Source: Candidatus Melainabacteria bacterium (GTDB lineage Bacteria; Cyanobacteriota; Vampirovibrionia; Obscuribacterales; Obscuribacteraceae). Taken from it: DNA of 64,000 bases. The position numbers and the translations under genes are program-made. Shown here piece by piece: positions 19,138-26,674 of this stretch. Every line of letters starts with the position of its first letter. The stretch's first letter is position 1. The stretch covers positions 1 to 64,000 of the forward strand of contig JABDBL010000003.1 in NCBI GenBank assembly GCA_013288645.1, given 5' to 3'. Under the pieces are notes generated by a model. That model saw only the letters and a program-made list of their open reading frames with translations, was not told the origin of the DNA and did no database searches.

Positions 19138-19321
19138 TTAATATTAAATGTTGTGCTATGGTTGGCAGCGGTGGTGGCTGCTTATACGGTGGCATCTAGT
19201 TTACGATACCACTTATGATATCGTCTTAAACCTTTCGCAGCTGCGCTAGCTGTTAATCACGTGAGCTGTGCTATATGTAATTATTTGGCAATCCGCGTAT
19301 TTAATGCAAAAAACTAGAAAT

Positions 19322-19370
19322 CAAAGAAAAAAGAGGCGATTGATTGCTAGCAATGCCCCCTTTTTCTTTG
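19322..19370 (-). terminator. Terminator of the EEP-hydrolase gene
   Basis: CAAAGAAAAAGGGGGC and GCCTCTTTTTTCTTTG pair around a 17-base loop, with a T-run built into the 3' arm, 20 bases after the stop of the minus-strand gene. The 5' arm is A-rich, so it may act in both directions. Confidence 0.7.
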
Positions 19371-19389
19371 CTTTAGTCTTATAATCGAT

Positions 19390-20247
19390 TTAATGTTTTT
19401 CTAGTCTCCAGGTGAGCAAACCATGGTCGCTTAATGAGCGTCCGGCCAAGCTTGCACGCCAGAAATTACGAATATTGTAACGTTTGATAGCAATTAAATC
19501 GGGTAGGTTTTTGTAGAATAAACCATCTAATCTGCCGCCGGCAAGCTGTGTAGAGGTGTGATTATTTGGATTTGCGATATTAAAGCCGTTGTTGAACAAA
19601 GGCTCAATATCAGTTGAGACATCTAGAAAGCAATTGAAGTCACCCAGAATAATTGTTGGATGATTTTTATTGCTGATCGCTACGATAAGGTTTTGTAGTT
19701 GTTTTTTGCGCACAAGACTAGTGAATGATAATCCACCCAGCATGGACTTAAGATGAATTGTAATTACAGATAAGGTGATTTGTGTTTGTGGATCAAAAAC
19801 ATCTATTTGCATTGCCGGTCGGAGATCATGTATACCGTAAACGTCCAGTAATTCACTATATTCATGAATATTGGTTATTTTGAGACGAGGGTGTGCCAGG
19901 AAGCCTACGGCTTGTCCTCGACTATTAGGCGAGGAGACAAAGTAGTTATAATCGCAGACCGAAGCAATAGTGGATAGTCCGGCAGAACTGACTTCTTGCA
20001 GAGCCAATATATGATGTCTTTTTATTATTTGTTTATAGCTGGATTTAAAGTAATTAGCTTTAGCTTGCCATAAATATTCGGTGTTCCAAGAACCTAAAGT
20101 GATGTGCTGATCGTTTAGATTAGCCAACGGTAAATTTATTAATTGCTGATTTACGGTGGCTAAAACCGAGTTTGAGCTGGCCCAAACTGAGCTTTGCTCA
20201 TATTCAAAATGTGATTCGATTGTTTTTTTTAAAATTAGTGTGGTCAT
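19390..20247 (-). CDS. Endonuclease/exonuclease/phosphatase (EEP) family hydrolase
   Basis: 285 aa. The EEP fold is shown by SWNTEYLW, the metal-binding glutamate in ILALQEVSS, ILGDFNCFLD, RLDGLFYK and the terminal SDHGLLTW. This family covers DNases, sphingomyelinases and phosphoesterases; the substrate cannot be told. ATG 20247 has a very strong SD, GGAGGAAGT, directly upstream; the open frame could extend 29 codons further but would run through the leader hairpins. No signal peptide is seen at this start, so the protein is probably cytosolic. Confidence 0.85.
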   Translation of the reverse strand: MTTLILKKTIESHFEYEQSSVWASSNSVLATVNQQLINLPLANLNDQHITLGSWNTEYLWQAKANYFKSSYKQIIKRHHILALQEVSSAGLSTIASVCDYNYFVSSPNSRGQAVGFLAHPRLKITNIHEYSELLDVYGIHDLRPAMQIDVFDPQTQITLSVITIHLKSMLGGLSFTSLVRKKQLQNLIVAISNKNHPTIILGDFNCFLDVSTDIEPLFNNGFNIANPNNHTSTQLAGGRLDGLFYKNLPDLIAIKRYNIRNFWRASLAGRSLSDHGLLTWRLEKH

Positions 20248-20264
20248 ACTTCCTCCAAATAAAA

Positions 20265-20357
20265 GCGCAACAGGATTAATCCTGCTGCGCAAAAGTAATA
20301 ACCTCGCCCATCGTATCTGGCGAGGTACGGACAATTGTGTGGTGCAACTAATGCACC
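20265..20357 (-). promoter_or_regulatory. Three-hairpin leader upstream of the EEP-hydrolase gene
   Basis: Read on the minus strand: GGTGCA/TGCACC (20341-20357), then ACCTCGCC/GGCGAGGT (20301-20326), then the nearly perfect stem GCGCAGCAGGA/TCCTGTTGCGC followed by TTTTATTT (20265-20290). The last one has terminator form and ends just before the SD. It could be the terminator of an upstream unit, but no gene lies there on this strand, so an attenuator-like leader is a fair guess. Confidence 0.5.
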
Positions 20358-21038
20358 ATTAAATTAGAAATTTGAGACAGAGACCTATATGTGCTCGATA
20401 AAATAAAACCTTGTTTGTGATGGGCTTTATAAAATATACTTTCAATTTAGCAAAGCAATTCGTACAAAATAAAGAGTTTTCTTATTGAATTAATGCGGCG
20501 GACCAATTCACATATGTGCTAGCTGTGCTAATCACTTTGGCTCCGGGTCAATTTGATTTAAGTCAAATATGCGGTGCGTCATTGAAAAAACAAATGGGAT
20601 TACGCGGATAGAATTCCGTTTGGTCGTGCAAATATTTAAATTTGCTAAAAATGAGCATCGGTTGGGTTCACGCAAGCTAGTGCAATGGTTAACTGATAAA
20701 AAATCTGTCCGATTACGTTAGATCTAGCTTATGTCACTCTATCTACAGGCAAGCCACAGATAAATTACCAAAATTGGACTCTGTTTGCGGACTTTTAATA
20801 CAAAACCAGAATTATTGATTTGTAAATATAATTTCTTGACTTTACATCAATAAAAATAGCAAGCTGCAAATAGTCCCATTTGTTCGTCCAGCCGGAGTCT
20901 CGCCAGAAAACTTTTTTATAGAATGCTAGAAAACCTTTTTCGTTCCGCTCTTAGGGCGAAATAGGGTTGATTATCCTGGCATAGAGTTTACTGGCGAGCT
21001 GGGCAGGCGTATTTTTCTGCAACCCCAGAGAGGAGAGG
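20358..21038. other. Non-coding stretch between divergent genes
   Basis: No gene supported. It changes from AT-rich (up to about 20880) to GC-richer sequence just before the orphan gene at 21039. An imperfect dyad ATTTGA-TTTAAG-TCAAAT lies near 20550-20568. TATAGAAT near 20919-20926 could be a -10 element for the downstream gene, but no good -35 was found. Confidence 0.5.
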
Positions 21039-21962
21039 ATGATGAGCGAGGCTACTTCCAGTCCACGAACCGCAGATGAGCGTGAGAACATTGTTCGCAA
21101 GCAAGATGAAACCGTAACCAGAAATGTCAACCGGACGGCAAGGCAATTCCTGCGCCGGATCTTGAGAGACCTCGCGGCTGGCAAGGGCCGCGTGAGCTAT
21201 ATCCCGCCTGATGCTTCCACTAAGCACGGCTGTTTTGCTGTGCAAACCCCTAAGGGGAGGGCGTTGGTTCGCATCACCCATTCTCAGATTGCGAGCCTGA
21301 GAAAGGCTGGAGTGGGCTTGACCGAATCCACCATTTCCCTGTCCTCGGAATTTCCCTTGACCAAAGCCTCAGTTCCCCTTGCCTCTGAGACGCTTGAACG
21401 CTTTAGGGCGCTCCTATGCCAAACGCAGGCGATTATGCCAGAGATTGACCTTAAACGATTCAACTATGCGGCGGGCGCAAAGGCGGACAAACTCCGCGCG
21501 TTTGTACAAAAGCACCAGGGACAGAATCACGGGCCGGCTGACCAGTGGCTCCGCCTTATTTTGGAGCAAGGAGCCGAAGAGTTCCTGTCCTTGCCCCAAT
21601 GGGAGCTGTCCCCGGCAAGCAGAAACATTTTTGTCGAGATCTGCATCAGTTTGGAGGCGCATGCTCAGCCACAGACCGTAATTGATGCCGTCTTGCAAAA
21701 ATTGGAAGAGGCCGTTCTGGCGTTGCAAGCTGCGGCTGCTTGGAGTCCTGCATGGAGCTTAGCCAAGATTGCTGAGAACGACGCCTTCGTCAAGAAGTTG
21801 AACGAAGAACAAAAACCGACCGGGCAGGACCTTATTGTTCTGCGACAAACATATGAGGACGCATGGCGACGCAGCGCAGAAGTGCAGGCCCCCGTAATTG
21901 AACAATTCGCCAAGGCGCTGCGTCTATTTTATGGAGCCAGGGCGCTAGCGGCTCAATCGTAG
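21039..21962 (+). CDS. GC-rich orphan gene, hypothetical protein (307 aa)
   Basis: Not recognised. AGGAGAGG sits directly before two ATG codons (21039 and 21042); the second gives better spacing. The protein is soluble, Ala-rich and probably helical; residues 20-60 are basic (RNVNRTARQFLRRILRDL), the rest holds no motif I can name. Base composition is much richer in GC than the flanking genes, with codons such as CTG, GCC and CGG in place of the local TTA/GCT. It has its own terminator (22021-22064). This is the first of the single-gene GC-rich islands in the window. Confidence 0.75.
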   Translation: MMSEATSSPRTADERENIVRKQDETVTRNVNRTARQFLRRILRDLAAGKGRVSYIPPDASTKHGCFAVQTPKGRALVRITHSQIASLRKAGVGLTESTISLSSEFPLTKASVPLASETLERFRALLCQTQAIMPEIDLKRFNYAAGAKADKLRAFVQKHQGQNHGPADQWLRLILEQGAEEFLSLPQWELSPASRNIFVEICISLEAHAQPQTVIDAVLQKLEEAVLALQAAAAWSPAWSLAKIAENDAFVKKLNEEQKPTGQDLIVLRQTYEDAWRRSAEVQAPVIEQFAKALRLFYGARALAAQS

Positions 21963-22020
21963 TGGATTCGTATAGAGGGTGGATTACATAAACACCATCT
22001 GGTCGTGAGGAAGAAGTTTG

Positions 22021-22064
22021 ACGATGGAGGATGTGGGTAAGGACGCCGTATCCTTCATCGTTTT
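22021..22064 (+). terminator. Terminator of the GC-rich gene at 21 kb
   Basis: ACGATGGAGGAT pairs with ATCCTTCATCGT (one mismatch) around a ~17-base loop and is followed by TTTTTATTTTG. It closes the orphan gene 58 bases after its stop. Confidence 0.8.
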
Positions 22065-22190
22065 TATTTTGATCTGATTTATTTTGATCCAAACCTATTT
22101 TATAAATTCTTTTTTTACTTGTGTGAACCAACTTGCCACAAATTTCGTTTACATAGTGCGGTAAATAGTAATCGGACATTTTATATAAAC

Positions 22191-22219
22191 TTACTTTTGT
22201 CCGGTTTTTAATATATAAT
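22191..22219 (+). promoter_or_regulatory. Possible promoter for the DUF4160/DUF2442 pair
   Basis: TTACTT (22191-22196) and TATAAT (22214-22219) are 17 bases apart; the predicted start leaves a leader of about 16 bases before the TTG start codon. The -10 is perfect, the -35 weak. Confidence 0.45.
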
Positions 22220-22241
22220 AATTCTTGCCGCTGGAGGTTCT

Positions 22242-22514
22242 TTGCCTAAAGCGGATTATCAAATTGAGGGGTATAGAATTTTTTGGCATTCGAATGATCA
22301 TGCGCCAGAACATTTTCACATAGAATATCGCGGTCACTGGGAAATAAGAATATATTTTGTGGAATCAATGAAAGACGATTTTTTGCATTTTGATATTGTT
22401 TGGCCAAAAACACGGCTTAATTTAACAGGAAGAGAGCTGCGATTATTCCAGGAATATGTAATTAGTCATCAAGAACACTTACTTCGTGAATGGGAAACTA
22501 AGGTATGCACATAG
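22242..22514 (+). CDS. DUF4160-family protein (90 aa)
   Basis: The segment FWHSNDHAPEHFHIEYRG matches the DUF4160 signature (a DH.PPHFHV-type motif). Genes of this family are usually followed by DUF2442, as here, and such pairs look like toxin-antitoxin systems, though the biochemical role is not established to my knowledge. The start is TTG at 22242 with GGAGG 5 bases upstream. The end overlaps the next gene by 10 bases. Confidence 0.75.
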   Translation: MPKADYQIEGYRIFWHSNDHAPEHFHIEYRGHWEIRIYFVESMKDDFLHFDIVWPKTRLNLTGRELRLFQEYVISHQEHLLREWETKVCT

Positions 22515-23344
22515 CGCTTGCAGATGCTAAAAGTGAAAATATTACTGTGCTGGTAATGGATTCAGCCGCCCGCTTCGCTATTCCAAAGTCTAGGCATATT
22601 CATGTTTTTTCAAAAATAGAGGATAAACGATTGGAATATGCCCATGACATTTTTGTTGTCACAACCGGACTAGAATTATCCCATGTAGCAGAATTTATTA
22701 GAAGTGCTCATAAACGAAAAAGAGTGCGTGGTTTGTTAATAAGACAAGAAACCGGTCAAAACTGGATTCCTCTATTGTTAGAAAGAGCCGGACTAAGATC
22801 CATTAAGGGTCTGCTTGTCTATTCAAATAATGACGTGCTTAAACGTGTGCTGGCGGCCTGGGGTAAGTATCACGCTCAAGACAATTTAATTGCTGATGCC
22901 GCTGTTGTGGGAGAGCTGTTATTTGTTCGTGATTGTGCGTTTAATCATTATGAAGTCGGGTTTAAACAAATCAAAGCCTTTTCCAAAGTTCCGGCAAAGG
23001 ATAGGGGTAATTTCGTAATAAGTGAAGAAGGGGGTCGAATATCCTGGCCGGCTTATGATATTGATCTCGGTCTGGATTCTATAAAATATATTCTTCATCC
23101 TGAACCATTTAAAGAAATTGCCAGCAAGCATAATATTACTTATGGTTTAGCCATTCGCAAATTTAGAAAACTAAAGAAAATCAGGCAATATCAAATACCT
23201 GGAGTAAGCGAAAGACATTTGCGCAGAATAGAAAATGGTCAAATGGCAGCTAATTATAAATGCTTGCAAGCTTTAGCCAAAGCTCACAAGATGACAATGA
23301 ATGATTATTTAAATCAATTGGCTATTCATGCCACTAAAATATAA
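22505..23344 (+). CDS. DUF2442 domain protein with N-terminal extension and C-terminal HTH
   Basis: 279 aa in three parts. Residues 1-135 are a domain I do not recognise. Residues about 136-205 carry the DUF2442 pattern (VGELLFVRD, NHYEVGFKQ, GGRISWPAYDIDLGLDSI). Residues about 215-275 look like an XRE-type helix-turn-helix (IPGVSERHLRRIENGQ, YKCLQALAKAHKM). DUF2442 proteins are mostly single small domains, so the fusion is noteworthy; the HTH would let the protein control its own operon. It overlaps the DUF4160 gene by 10 bases. Confidence 0.7.
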   Translation: MHIALADAKSENITVLVMDSAARFAIPKSRHIHVFSKIEDKRLEYAHDIFVVTTGLELSHVAEFIRSAHKRKRVRGLLIRQETGQNWIPLLLERAGLRSIKGLLVYSNNDVLKRVLAAWGKYHAQDNLIADAAVVGELLFVRDCAFNHYEVGFKQIKAFSKVPAKDRGNFVISEEGGRISWPAYDIDLGLDSIKYILHPEPFKEIASKHNITYGLAIRKFRKLKKIRQYQIPGVSERHLRRIENGQMAANYKCLQALAKAHKMTMNDYLNQLAIHATKI

Positions 23345-23403
23345 ACTTCCCGTATCAAATCTTGGCCGAAAATTCAATCTCAGAATTAAGAACTGATTGA
23401 TAT

Positions 23404-24180
23404 TTATTTCTTTGGCATTAATTTGCCTGGATAATATCTCTGTTTAGAAACGTCGGCTAAATATTTTAAAATCGAATCTATTTGTTGCTTTGACAGTGGT
23501 CCTCCCGCATCAACTAAAAAGCCTGGCATTGATCGATGAGTTGGACTTCCGTTAGAGGCGATCGTTTCCATACCGTTTTTAAAAGCACTGTTTTCGTAAG
23601 GACCTAGAAGTTGTGGACCTATTGCACCTAACCCTTGTTTGCCATGACACATAGCGCAGTCGGCTTCGTATAAGTCTTTACCAAATAAACCGTTGCCTTT
23701 GGCGACGTGACAAGAATTGCATTTATCACTGGTGAATATTTTGGCACGACCCTCTTCTGACAGTCCTACGTGCGGATTTTTTACGTTCATCGATAAATAG
23801 AGTTTGAGATTGGGGCTGGAGGGATCATTGGAAAGAACGGAAACGGTCTTAATCAGTCTGCCTTGTTTCATAGCTGTATCGACAACCACTAATAGATCTG
23901 TACTCTCTCCTGGTTTCAATTTGTTTACTGTTAACTTGGGTACTGTGCAGCCACAACTTGAGTGAGCTCCATTGAGTAATAATAGGCCTGTACCACCGTT
24001 GGTGAGTTTAAAAGTATGTTTCAATTCGATCCCTTCTTCTACTTCGCCGAATTCAAATCTGTATGTGTCTACCAATAGTCTTGGTATTGGGTTTTCGTCG
24101 GCGCTACTAATTAGCGAACTGATTAGGCATAACAAGACTGTTACTACAACGCTAATATGTAAAGACAACTTGTTAAACAC
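23404..24180 (-). CDS. Exported DUF1573 - dihaem cytochrome c fusion
   Basis: 258 aa. A signal peptide (1-27) is followed by a DUF1573 (Ig-like/ASPM) domain, about 32-135: RFEFGEVEEGIELKHTF, SCGCTVPKL, VLSNDPSSP. The second half has two haem-attachment motifs, CNSCH and CAMCH, the second in a cytochrome c fold that ends in SKQQIDSILKYLADV. The first CxxCH lies in a short linker-like segment. It is presumably a periplasmic electron carrier anchored by its DUF1573 domain to a partner. It starts 15 bases after the dam stop. Confidence 0.85.
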   Translation of the reverse strand: MFNKLSLHISVVVTVLLCLISSLISSADENPIPRLLVDTYRFEFGEVEEGIELKHTFKLTNGGTGLLLLNGAHSSCGCTVPKLTVNKLKPGESTDLLVVVDTAMKQGRLIKTVSVLSNDPSSPNLKLYLSMNVKNPHVGLSEEGRAKIFTSDKCNSCHVAKGNGLFGKDLYEADCAMCHGKQGLGAIGPQLLGPYENSAFKNGMETIASNGSPTHRSMPGFLVDAGGPLSKQQIDSILKYLADVSKQRYYPGKLMPKK

Positions 24181-24195
24181 AACCGTGAACCTCTT

Positions 24196-25026
24196 TCAGT
24201 AGTTTGAAATAAATAATTCTGCGCCTATTTTGCTTTCGCGTTTGATATTGCAGTTATTCATTCCGTATTGTAAGCGCCAGTCGCGAATTTCGGCCCATTT
24301 ATATAAATGACGTATTTCTGAACAGTCATCATAAGTTATAAGAAATTTGTGCTTGGTATTTTTTAGTGCATCAGCTAATCTTTGATGATCAAAGTGGTGC
24401 AGTTTACCCTTATGTCCGTAAAGCTTTTTAGCCGTGTAATAGGGCGGGTCTAAGAACATAAATACGTCTGGGCCAGATTTATCAATCATCTCTTCAAAGT
24501 CAATATTGGTAATTTTTACATCAGCCAGGGCTTTTGGCATTGAGGCAAGACGCTGAATAGAAGAGGTTGTGAAGCGAAGTAAGCTTGCCGCATTAGAAAA
24601 GCCCCCTGCTCTTGTCGTACCAGAAAAACTTACTCGATTGAAAAAGAAAAATAATAAAGCTTGACGATAGACGTCGTCAGGGCACTCTTTTTTGGCGTTC
24701 TCATAATAGGTTTTTAGTTGCTTAGCCGAAGGAAAGGCAGTGCGCAGTTTTGCTAGATCATCGATTAGAGCAGCGCATGTGGCTGAGTCTTGGACTATTC
24801 GCCAAAAGGAGATTAGTTCTTTAAAAGCATCATTAATCCAATATTGTTTAGCTAAATTGATAGATCTGGCGTAGAAATATACGCTGCCTCCACCCACCAA
24901 AGGTTCTCTATATTCTGTGGCAGAGCAGGGTAAGAATTGGGCTATTTTGGTTACAGCCTTCTGTTTTCCACCTGGATATCTAAGCGGGGAGCGAATCTTA
25001 TTAGATTTAGTTTGAGTTTGTATCAT
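24196..25026 (-). CDS. dam: DNA adenine methylase (Dam/D12 class), orphan
   Basis: N6-adenine methyltransferase of the D12 class (276 aa). The AdoMet site is LRYPGGKQKAV (15-25) with PLVGGGSVYFYA, and the catalytic motif is FLDPPYYT, DPPY at 193-196. The C-terminal TYDDC and HLYKWAEIRDW fit the family. No restriction endonuclease lies nearby, so it may be a solitary regulator or a phage-derived remnant. The recognition site (GATC is common in the class) cannot be read from the sequence. Confidence 0.88.
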   Translation of the reverse strand: MIQTQTKSNKIRSPLRYPGGKQKAVTKIAQFLPCSATEYREPLVGGGSVYFYARSINLAKQYWINDAFKELISFWRIVQDSATCAALIDDLAKLRTAFPSAKQLKTYYENAKKECPDDVYRQALLFFFFNRVSFSGTTRAGGFSNAASLLRFTTSSIQRLASMPKALADVKITNIDFEEMIDKSGPDVFMFLDPPYYTAKKLYGHKGKLHHFDHQRLADALKNTKHKFLITYDDCSEIRHLYKWAEIRDWRLQYGMNNCNIKRESKIGAELFISNY

Positions 25027-25422
25027 GCGGCTTGATCGCTATCTAAACTTGATCACTATGTAAATAAGTACTGCTAACAAAGTCAAAAGGGCGTAAATAC
25101 CAGAAAATTATAATTGTCAAAAAATATCCGGATATTTTGATGAACTAATATAGGGATTTTTTAATTGCTGCGGCTGTAAAGAGAGTCCACGCACAGGTAT
25201 AGCATCGCAGCACTCTTGTTTTAGAAGGCAAATTTAATGGTTCCAAAAGGTTCATTTTTGGAGGGATTCTTAAGTTCTTGGAATGTAAACCTTTCCTAAA
25301 AGTCAAAGATAACCCTAGTCTCATATTGCAAATCCTGTCATACTAATAACTGGGCTTCAAAGCATAAGAAGCCTCTGGTGGATTCCTATGTTATTTTTCG
25401 CCAGTCGCGCTAAAGAGTATAA
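25027..25422. other. Long intergenic / leader region before the RRM gene
   Basis: 396 bases with no supported gene. It holds short complementary segments (GGTTCCAAAAGGTTC; TTAAGTTCTTGGAATG) but no recognisable riboswitch, and no RNase P signature. It probably carries the dam promoter (minus) and a long 5' leader of the RRM gene (plus). Confidence 0.4.
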
Positions 25423-25701
25423 ATGAACAATAAACTATTTATCGGTAATCTTGCTTATAAGGTGACCGAAGAAGAACTGCAACAGCTTTTTACCCAAGCC
25501 GGTGAAGTGGTTTCAACCACTATAGTGACTGACCGTCACACTGGACAAAAACGGGGATTTGGCTTTGTTGAAATGGTAGACCAAGCAGCTGCCGAGAATG
25601 CTATTAAGGCTCTTAATGGGCATGATTTGCAAGGACGCCAAATTGCTGTAAGTATTTCGCAACCAAAACCAAAATCTAATTTTGGTCGTAGTCGCTATTA
25701 A
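25423..25701 (+). CDS. Short RNA-binding protein with one RRM (cyanobacterial Rbp type)
   Basis: 92 aa, almost entirely one RNA recognition motif: RNP2 LFIGNLAY at the start and RNP1 KRGFGFVEM in the middle, then ALNGHDLQGRQIAV. A short tail ends SNFGRSRY. This is the layout of Rbp proteins of Cyanobacteria, several of which respond to cold. Its terminator and then a desaturase gene follow. Confidence 0.93.
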   Translation: MNNKLFIGNLAYKVTEEELQQLFTQAGEVVSTTIVTDRHTGQKRGFGFVEMVDQAAAENAIKALNGHDLQGRQIAVSISQPKPKSNFGRSRY

Positions 25702-25735
25702 CTTTATAATCAGTCTAGACCAAATAATGTTTGAC

Positions 25736-25774
25736 AAAAGCATCAGATAATTCAACAATTATGCTGATGCTTTT
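25736..25774 (+). terminator. Terminator between the RRM and desaturase genes
   Basis: Perfect 11-bp stem AAAAGCATCAG / CTGATGCTTTT around a 17-base loop, 34 bases after the RRM stop. It lies right before the SD of the desaturase gene (start 25792). Confidence 0.88.
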
Positions 25775-25791
25775 AGTCTAAGGAGAGTAGT

Positions 25792-26664
25792 TTGACTCAA
25801 CTGATAGTGCTTTTTATAGTTTTTTACACCTTGCACGGATTAGGTGTGACTATTGGCTATCACAGGTTACTCTCTCACCGCACATTTAAGTGTGCTAAAT
25901 TCGTTGAGTATTTTTTTGTTGTGCTCGGTTATTTAGCTTTCGAAGGTTCACCAATTTGGTGGACGGCTATTCATCGCGCTCACCATAGGCATGTAGATAC
26001 GCCGCTGGATCCTCATTCACCGCGGTATGGTGTTTGGCATTCATATTTCGGCTGGTTGTTTGAATTAAAATATCCAGATCATATTGTGCCTGCTGAGCAA
26101 TGCAAAGATTTGATCAATGATCCGATCTATAGATTTTTTGAGCAAAATGGCAATTTACAACGCATGAATCTTTGCAACCTGACAATAAATATCCTGGCCA
26201 GAGCAGTGCTTTGGGCTGTTTTTGGATGGCAAGTAGCTTTAATGAGTTTATTGGCGGGCTTGGCAGTTATACAAATACCACTCATGCTAAACGTTGCTTG
26301 CCACTTGCCTAAATTAGGCTACAAAAATTTTGTCACCAAAGACGATGGCGTTAATGTTTGGTGGGTTGGAATTCTTGCTTTTGGTGAGGGTTGGCATAAC
26401 AACCATCATGCTTATCCGGGCTCAGCTAGAAATGGCATGAGAAAGTTTGAAATTGATATGTCTTATATGGTCATCAAGCTAATGAAAAGACTGGGCTGGG
26501 TATCTTGGATCAATCATGGTCCTAAGAATATTTTGTTAGCTCGCAGGCGTTGGCATAAAAAGTGGCTCTTGCAAGAATCGCTTCTCAAAGGCAAAGAGTA
26601 TTTGGATATAGTGGCTACAAATGCAGCTGCAAGTCAAAAAGACAAAGCTTACACAACTGTTTAG
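25792..26664 (+). CDS. desC: Delta9 acyl-lipid / acyl-CoA desaturase
   Basis: Membrane di-iron enzyme of 290 aa that puts a double bond in acyl chains. The three histidine boxes are present: HRLLSH, HRAHHRH and GWHNNHH. Hydrophobic spans flank them as in DesC of Cyanobacteria. The start is TTG at 25792 with AGGAGAG upstream; there is no nearby in-frame ATG that keeps the N-terminal span. Adjacency to the RRM gene suggests joint use in cold adaptation, which is inference. Confidence 0.93.
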   Translation: MTQLIVLFIVFYTLHGLGVTIGYHRLLSHRTFKCAKFVEYFFVVLGYLAFEGSPIWWTAIHRAHHRHVDTPLDPHSPRYGVWHSYFGWLFELKYPDHIVPAEQCKDLINDPIYRFFEQNGNLQRMNLCNLTINILARAVLWAVFGWQVALMSLLAGLAVIQIPLMLNVACHLPKLGYKNFVTKDDGVNVWWVGILAFGEGWHNNHHAYPGSARNGMRKFEIDMSYMVIKLMKRLGWVSWINHGPKNILLARRRWHKKWLLQESLLKGKEYLDIVATNAAASQKDKAYTTV

Positions 26665-26674
26665 TTCTTTCTAT

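Noticed and set aside
21832-22179. Minus-strand frame of 115 codons starting MSDYYLPHYVNEI
   Set aside because: Its second half is the antisense of the GC-rich orphan gene and its first half lies in the terminator zone; no SD. Its first ~45 residues could be a cut-off gene start, but this cannot be supported.
25027-25422. RNase P RNA or another known large RNA in the RRM leader
   Set aside because: The signature words of RNase P RNA, tmRNA and SRP RNA are absent.
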